From: Ceratodon purpureus
Lineage: Eukaryota; Streptophyta; Bryopsida; Pseudoditrichales; Ditrichaceae
Direction of reading: 5' to 3'
DNA length: 64,000 nt
NCBI GenBank assembly: GCA_014871385.1
Contig: CM026426.1
Location: 108,200,565-108,264,564, forward strand
The notes under the pieces are model-generated. The model saw only the letters and a list, made by a program, of their open reading frames with translations. It made no database searches and had not been told where the DNA came from. Below, piece after piece: positions 60,317 through 64,000 of this stretch. The translations under genes were made by a program, and so were the position numbers. How positions within the stretch are numbered: position 1 is the first letter of the stretch; every line of letters starts with the position of its first letter.

Positions 60317-62828
60317 TTACGCCAATTTTGTTACGATATCTGCGGCTGTTTCGTCTAAGTCAAGGGCTTTGAGCTTGGCGAATGGTCTGGGCATACCCTA
60401 CAGATCCAACCAAGCAGACAGGCTTAATCCACAGTGCACTTAGACAAACCATCTTCCGATACAAGACAGAACTTCAGGGTTACTCCTACCTGAAACAACA
60501 GATTTCTATTCCTACACCAAATCAACCCCAGGAAAGGCAGAACAAACGTTGAAAAGAAAGGTTGCGGTTAGTGAGCAGTACCAGCAGTGAAACGAAGATG
60601 TTTCCCTCGCTATCCCTGATTTCAAAACAGCCTCTCCTTGGCTGCAAACACAAGTTTGAGAAGACGTCAACTACCAAGGGCACTGATCTTCACGAAGTAG
60701 ACAACGAAGATAGAATTACTCTTCTACTGACTTGCTTTCTATGATAGGTATAGTACTGCTTTTGAAAGATTCTAAGATAAAGATCTATAACATGTTCTTA
60801 CAAAACCCATCCGAACCTTAAGTTTCACAGCTCACATCTGTTCCTCCAGTTGCAGCTTAATAACCGGGAGCGTAATGTAAGCTCATTTTCCGATGGCTCA
60901 CACAAAATTTTAAGAATTCTAGCTGCATATTCACATTTTGCGCAAGGAGAGTAAACCCTATTACATTAACGATATCCGATAAAAACCTTACCTTTTCGGG
61001 ATTGATCGTCACTTCCAGGCCTGGGATTGCTGCTTGAAGAGCGTCTTGGACTTTCAGTGCACGTGTCTTGAACGCGGTACATTGAGTGCTGTTAAACAAT
61101 AATGTCAAGAAAAAAAAAGCTTAAAGCAAAGGAATGAAAGCGCCAGGAAAAGCACTCTCTACCGACAAGCCAGACCAAATATTGGCATGGTCAGTTTCTC
61201 TTCGTTCAGAAGGGCAATTCATAACAATCAGCTCTACGAATATCTCAATACATGGAATGCCCACTTTGCATCAGAGAGGTTTAAGTAGAGACTCAACCTT
61301 TATCTGCATTGTTGATGGATAGCGACTTATCATAATACGCTGGGAAGTGACAGCATTACTCATTCGAAGACCAAAATTGAGATGATACAAACAGATTATT
61401 CACTTACAGTTCGACCAACGGTTTTCTTTAACGCACGGCTCGTTCGAATTACTAGCAGCCATTTGAAAAGTGAACGAAAAGGTTTGAGTCAAGTATTATT
61501 TTTTTCCAAATCGTATCATTTCTTGGGCATGATATGGATAGTTGATGCAGGGAAAATTTAGAAGATGCAAAAAGAGTCAAACATATTACGTACCAGCGCT
61601 CAATGATGACCGACTTCTTGACTCCATTCGTAGCTCCTGCGGGTTTAACATCAGGTTCAGGGGCTTTCTCCATTTCCTCGTCTAAGTCTTCGTCGGCGTT
61701 ACCCACTTTCACAGTTTCCTTCTTAGCCGATCTGGTTGGAGTACCTTTTTCCTTTGCTGGAGTTTCAACTTTGGGCGCTGCCGTCACCTTTTCAGCCTCG
61801 TCCTCGTCTTCCTCTTCTAGTTTTGCGTTCTTTGAGTTTTTTCCCAGAGTGGTCTTCCTCTTCCCTGGAGTTGCCTTTTCGACTTCATCCTCGGCTCCAC
61901 TTTCCACCTCTTCAGAGGCATTCTTTGCTGGGGTTTCCCCTTTGGAAGCTGTCATCTGCTCGTCTTGACTTCCCGCTTCTTCACCGTCCTCTTCTTCTGT
62001 TCCCTTCTTAGCTGGTGCAGGCTTCTTCTTAGCAGGTGCAGCCTTCTTCTTAGCTGGAGCCTTCGCTTTCGCTTTGCTCTTTGGTGCTGGAGCTACCTCG
62101 ACTTGTCCTTCGTCTTCACTCGGTTCTTCTTTTTTTGCCTTCTTAGCTCCCCTTCCGGCTGCTGGGGAAGGTCTCTTCGCAGGAGCTTTCGTTTTGGGGG
62201 CTACGACTTCTTCCTCCTCAGAATCGCCTCCAATTTCCTCCACTTCAGCTCCCTTCTTTGCACCCCTCGCTGCAGGAGCCTTCCTCTTAGCCGGCGCCTT
62301 TGCAGGAGCCTTAGATTTCGATGGAGCAACTGACTTTGCATCCCCGCCTTCATCCTCCCCGCCTTCATGCTCCCCACCTTCATCTTCCTCTCCCTCGGTT
62401 TCCTTCTTGCTCGTCTTTGCTGGGGCAACTTTCTTCTTCGCTGGAGCTTTCGCTTTGGGAGCCGTTTTAGCCTTCGGGGAACCTTTCTCTTTAGCAGAAG
62501 GCTTTTCTTTTGGTGCAGGTTTCTCTTTCGGTGCCAGCGCTTCCTTCGCTGCAGGCTTCGCTTTAGCTGCAGGTTTCTCTTTAGGAGCAGGTTTCTCCTT
62601 AGGTGCAGGTTTCGCTTTAGTTGCAGGCTTATCTGCCACCTCCTTGACTACCTCCTTTGGTTTTCTCCCAGACTTCCTCTGAACAGGGGACGGGCCAGCA
62701 TCCTCGTGCTCGGACTCCAACGGAGCACTAGGGGCAGCAGCTTTGGCACGACCTCGCTTCTTCACCTCCGGGATTCCCTCATTCTCTTCAGTCGTTGCAG
62801 CAGCTGGAGCCTTCCGCTTGGGAGGCAT
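60317..62828 (-). CDS. Selenoprotein-H-like Rdx protein with long histone-H1-like N-terminal tail, 4 exons, 490 aa
   Basis: Minus-strand join 62828-61594, 61088-60992, 60641-60582, 60397-60317; all GT-AG and phase-consistent (1,473 nt). Exon 1 starts MPPKRKAPAAA and encodes about 400 residues of Lys/Ala/Pro repeats (KEKPAPKEKPAAK type), AT-hook-like RGRAK and GRKPK patches and acidic blocks, as in H1-like nuclear proteins. Exons 2-4 encode the redox domain: ERCTQCTAFKTRALK with a C412-x-x-C415 motif, then LEVTINPEK, PRRGCFEIRDSEGNIFVSLL and GMPRPFAKLKALDL. This matches the thioredoxin-like Rdx/SelH family; animal SelH has Cys-x-x-Sec at this site, whereas plant forms use Cys. Known plant relatives are much shorter (under about 200 aa), so the long tail is notable. 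Likely nuclear, with DNA binding and redox function by family analogy. Confidence 0.85.
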
Positions 62829-64000
62829 TGCTGTATGTCTGTGCAGCAATAACTCTGCCTCCTTACAATCTGCGATAACTTCGCGACTTGACGAAACCGA
62901 TTGATAAACTGTACATGAGTCGTTCAGTACAACGTGAGAGACAACCAAAAGTGAGGTTCTCAACCGTAATACGATTAAGTGGTCAAACCAAAAGTTGCGT
63001 GCAAAACTATTAATCAATTTAAACAGCATATACGTCATAAGTCATCTTCATACACGTTTGGTTGTGTTTCTGAAAGCCAGAACCAACAACCGCATCAAAT
63101 TCAACAAGCTATCTACCCGTAATCTAGTGAAACATCTCCATTCAATGCAGAGTAAAAAGCAGACCTGAAGATGGCTACTGAAAGTGCAGAAACTGTAGTA
63201 GCACCCATTTGAGCACATGAAGAATCACCATGACTCCAGTACTTGATAATGGCCTACGACCACCAAACACGACGTTGGTTAAAAGCTCTTCAATCTTGCT
63301 GTTCATTCGCAATCTTTAACTATTCAGCACATGAACACGAAACTATGCAGCCCCATCCTCATTCTCCCAACAAAGAATTCGTTCAAACTCTCTAGCACCC
63401 CAAGAAACGTGAAAATAGCAAATGACACAATAGTTACTTGTACTTCTGGCAGCTCAAAGTCTCTCGTGTACACTAGTCTGAGGTAGCAGTTCCAAGATAA
63501 CAAAACAACAATATCAACAACAACAACAACCAAAACAACAAGAACACCAAAGTGACAAGACCGCCACCAAGAGGCTTTGATGAACAAGACCCTCTCAAGT
63601 ATCATCTCCCAAAAAGCTCACCACCATATCATCGCAAACAATCTACAAAACATGCCCATGCCCTAACAACAGAAAAAGGCATCGAGAACCCAGTTGCAGC
63701 CAAGAAGAAGAGAGCAGCCGAACGCACCTAACTCACAGGAGCCAAAGAGAAAAAGAATGGACCCAGCTGCCGAGAAACGCTAAATCCTCGTGAGAGAGAG
63801 AGGGAGACGGAGAGGGAGAGAGGGGGACAGAGAGAGGGTGACAGAGAGAGGGTTGCGAGAGAGGGTTGCGAGAGAGGGTTGCAAACCCCAGAAGAAAAAA
63901 CGCACCACAGCAGCAGCAGCCTGACCTACAAACCTTGAAATGGGTAGAGCCCTCCCTCTCTCTCTCTCTCTCTCTCCTCTCCCTCTCTCTCTCTCTCCTC
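62829..64000 (-). promoter_or_regulatory. 5' region of the SelH-like gene with GA/CT-rich leader
   Basis: 63790-63890 on the plus strand is GAGAGA-rich, and 63950-64000 is CTCTCT-rich, which is GAGA-rich when read along the minus-strand gene. Such tracts are common in plant 5' UTRs. A candidate 5' UTR intron on the minus strand could run from a donor near 63935 (CAAG|GTTTGT) to an acceptor near 62870 (ATCGCAG|A). No coding gene is seen otherwise. Confidence 0.4.

Noticed and set aside
60007..60372. 121-codon plus-strand ORF
   Set aside because: It overlaps the last exon of the SelH-like gene in antisense and has no independent support.
62074..62682. 202-codon plus-strand Ala/Phe/Gly-rich ORF
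   Set aside because: It lies antisense to the repetitive exon 1 of the SelH-like gene and mirrors its periodicity.

Overview
The window is nuclear DNA from a streptophyte, most likely a land plant and probably not a seed plant (clade assignment is tentative). The evidence is spliced genes with GT-AG introns, a two-exon DET2-type steroid 5-alpha-reductase, a plant-type Cys-containing selenoprotein-H homologue, a chromodomain Ty3/gypsy retrotransposon, a CACTA element, two PIF/Harbinger-like foldback elements, and a large amount of decayed transposon coding sequence. I saw no prokaryotic operons, CRISPR array, rRNA or tRNA.

Layout. 0.9-6.4 kb: two spliced genes of unknown function. The first (4 exons, 554 aa, phases consistent throughout) carries a 158-nt coding module twice, at the ends of exons 1 and 2. 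8.05-8.78 kb: a dense array of at least 16 short interrupted palindromes of the TGACTA-n-TAGTCA type. 9.0-11.5 kb (minus): a broken hAT-type transposase gene. 14.3-16.9 kb (minus): a broken multi-exon gene with a DGNHR motif. 17.1-17.6 kb: a tandem repeat of about 205 bp containing CTTCGGCACCGAAG palindromes. 20.67-21.19 kb: a near-perfect 517-bp foldback MITE with TAA target-site duplications. 22.3-24.6 kb: an ORF split by a 1,895-bp non-autonomous CACTA element flanked by ACC duplications. 25.3-28.6 kb: a decayed Mutator-like or related transposase gene. 29.4-30.6, 32.3-34.4 and 35.4-36.8 kb: three more decayed transposon-like reading frames in which TAG is the commonest lesion. 37.7-43.8 kb: AT-rich DNA with several minisatellites. 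43.79-44.82 kb: a second PIF/Harbinger-like element (TTA duplications). 45.24-46.38 kb: the intact steroid 5-alpha-reductase gene. 49.1-50.8 kb (minus): a nearly intact piggyBac transposase, unusual for a plant genome. 53.5-57.4 kb: a degenerate chromovirus with a CCHC zinc knuckle on the opposite strand next to it. 60.3-62.8 kb (minus): a four-exon gene (490 aa) joining a histone-H1-like Lys/Ala/Pro tail to a selenoprotein-H-like redox domain.

Only four loci look like intact host genes: the two unknown genes at the left, the reductase and the SelH-like gene. Most of the rest is layered transposon decay. Exon joins were derived by hand from splice signals, phase and protein sense. No database search was run, and family assignments rest on motif recognition.
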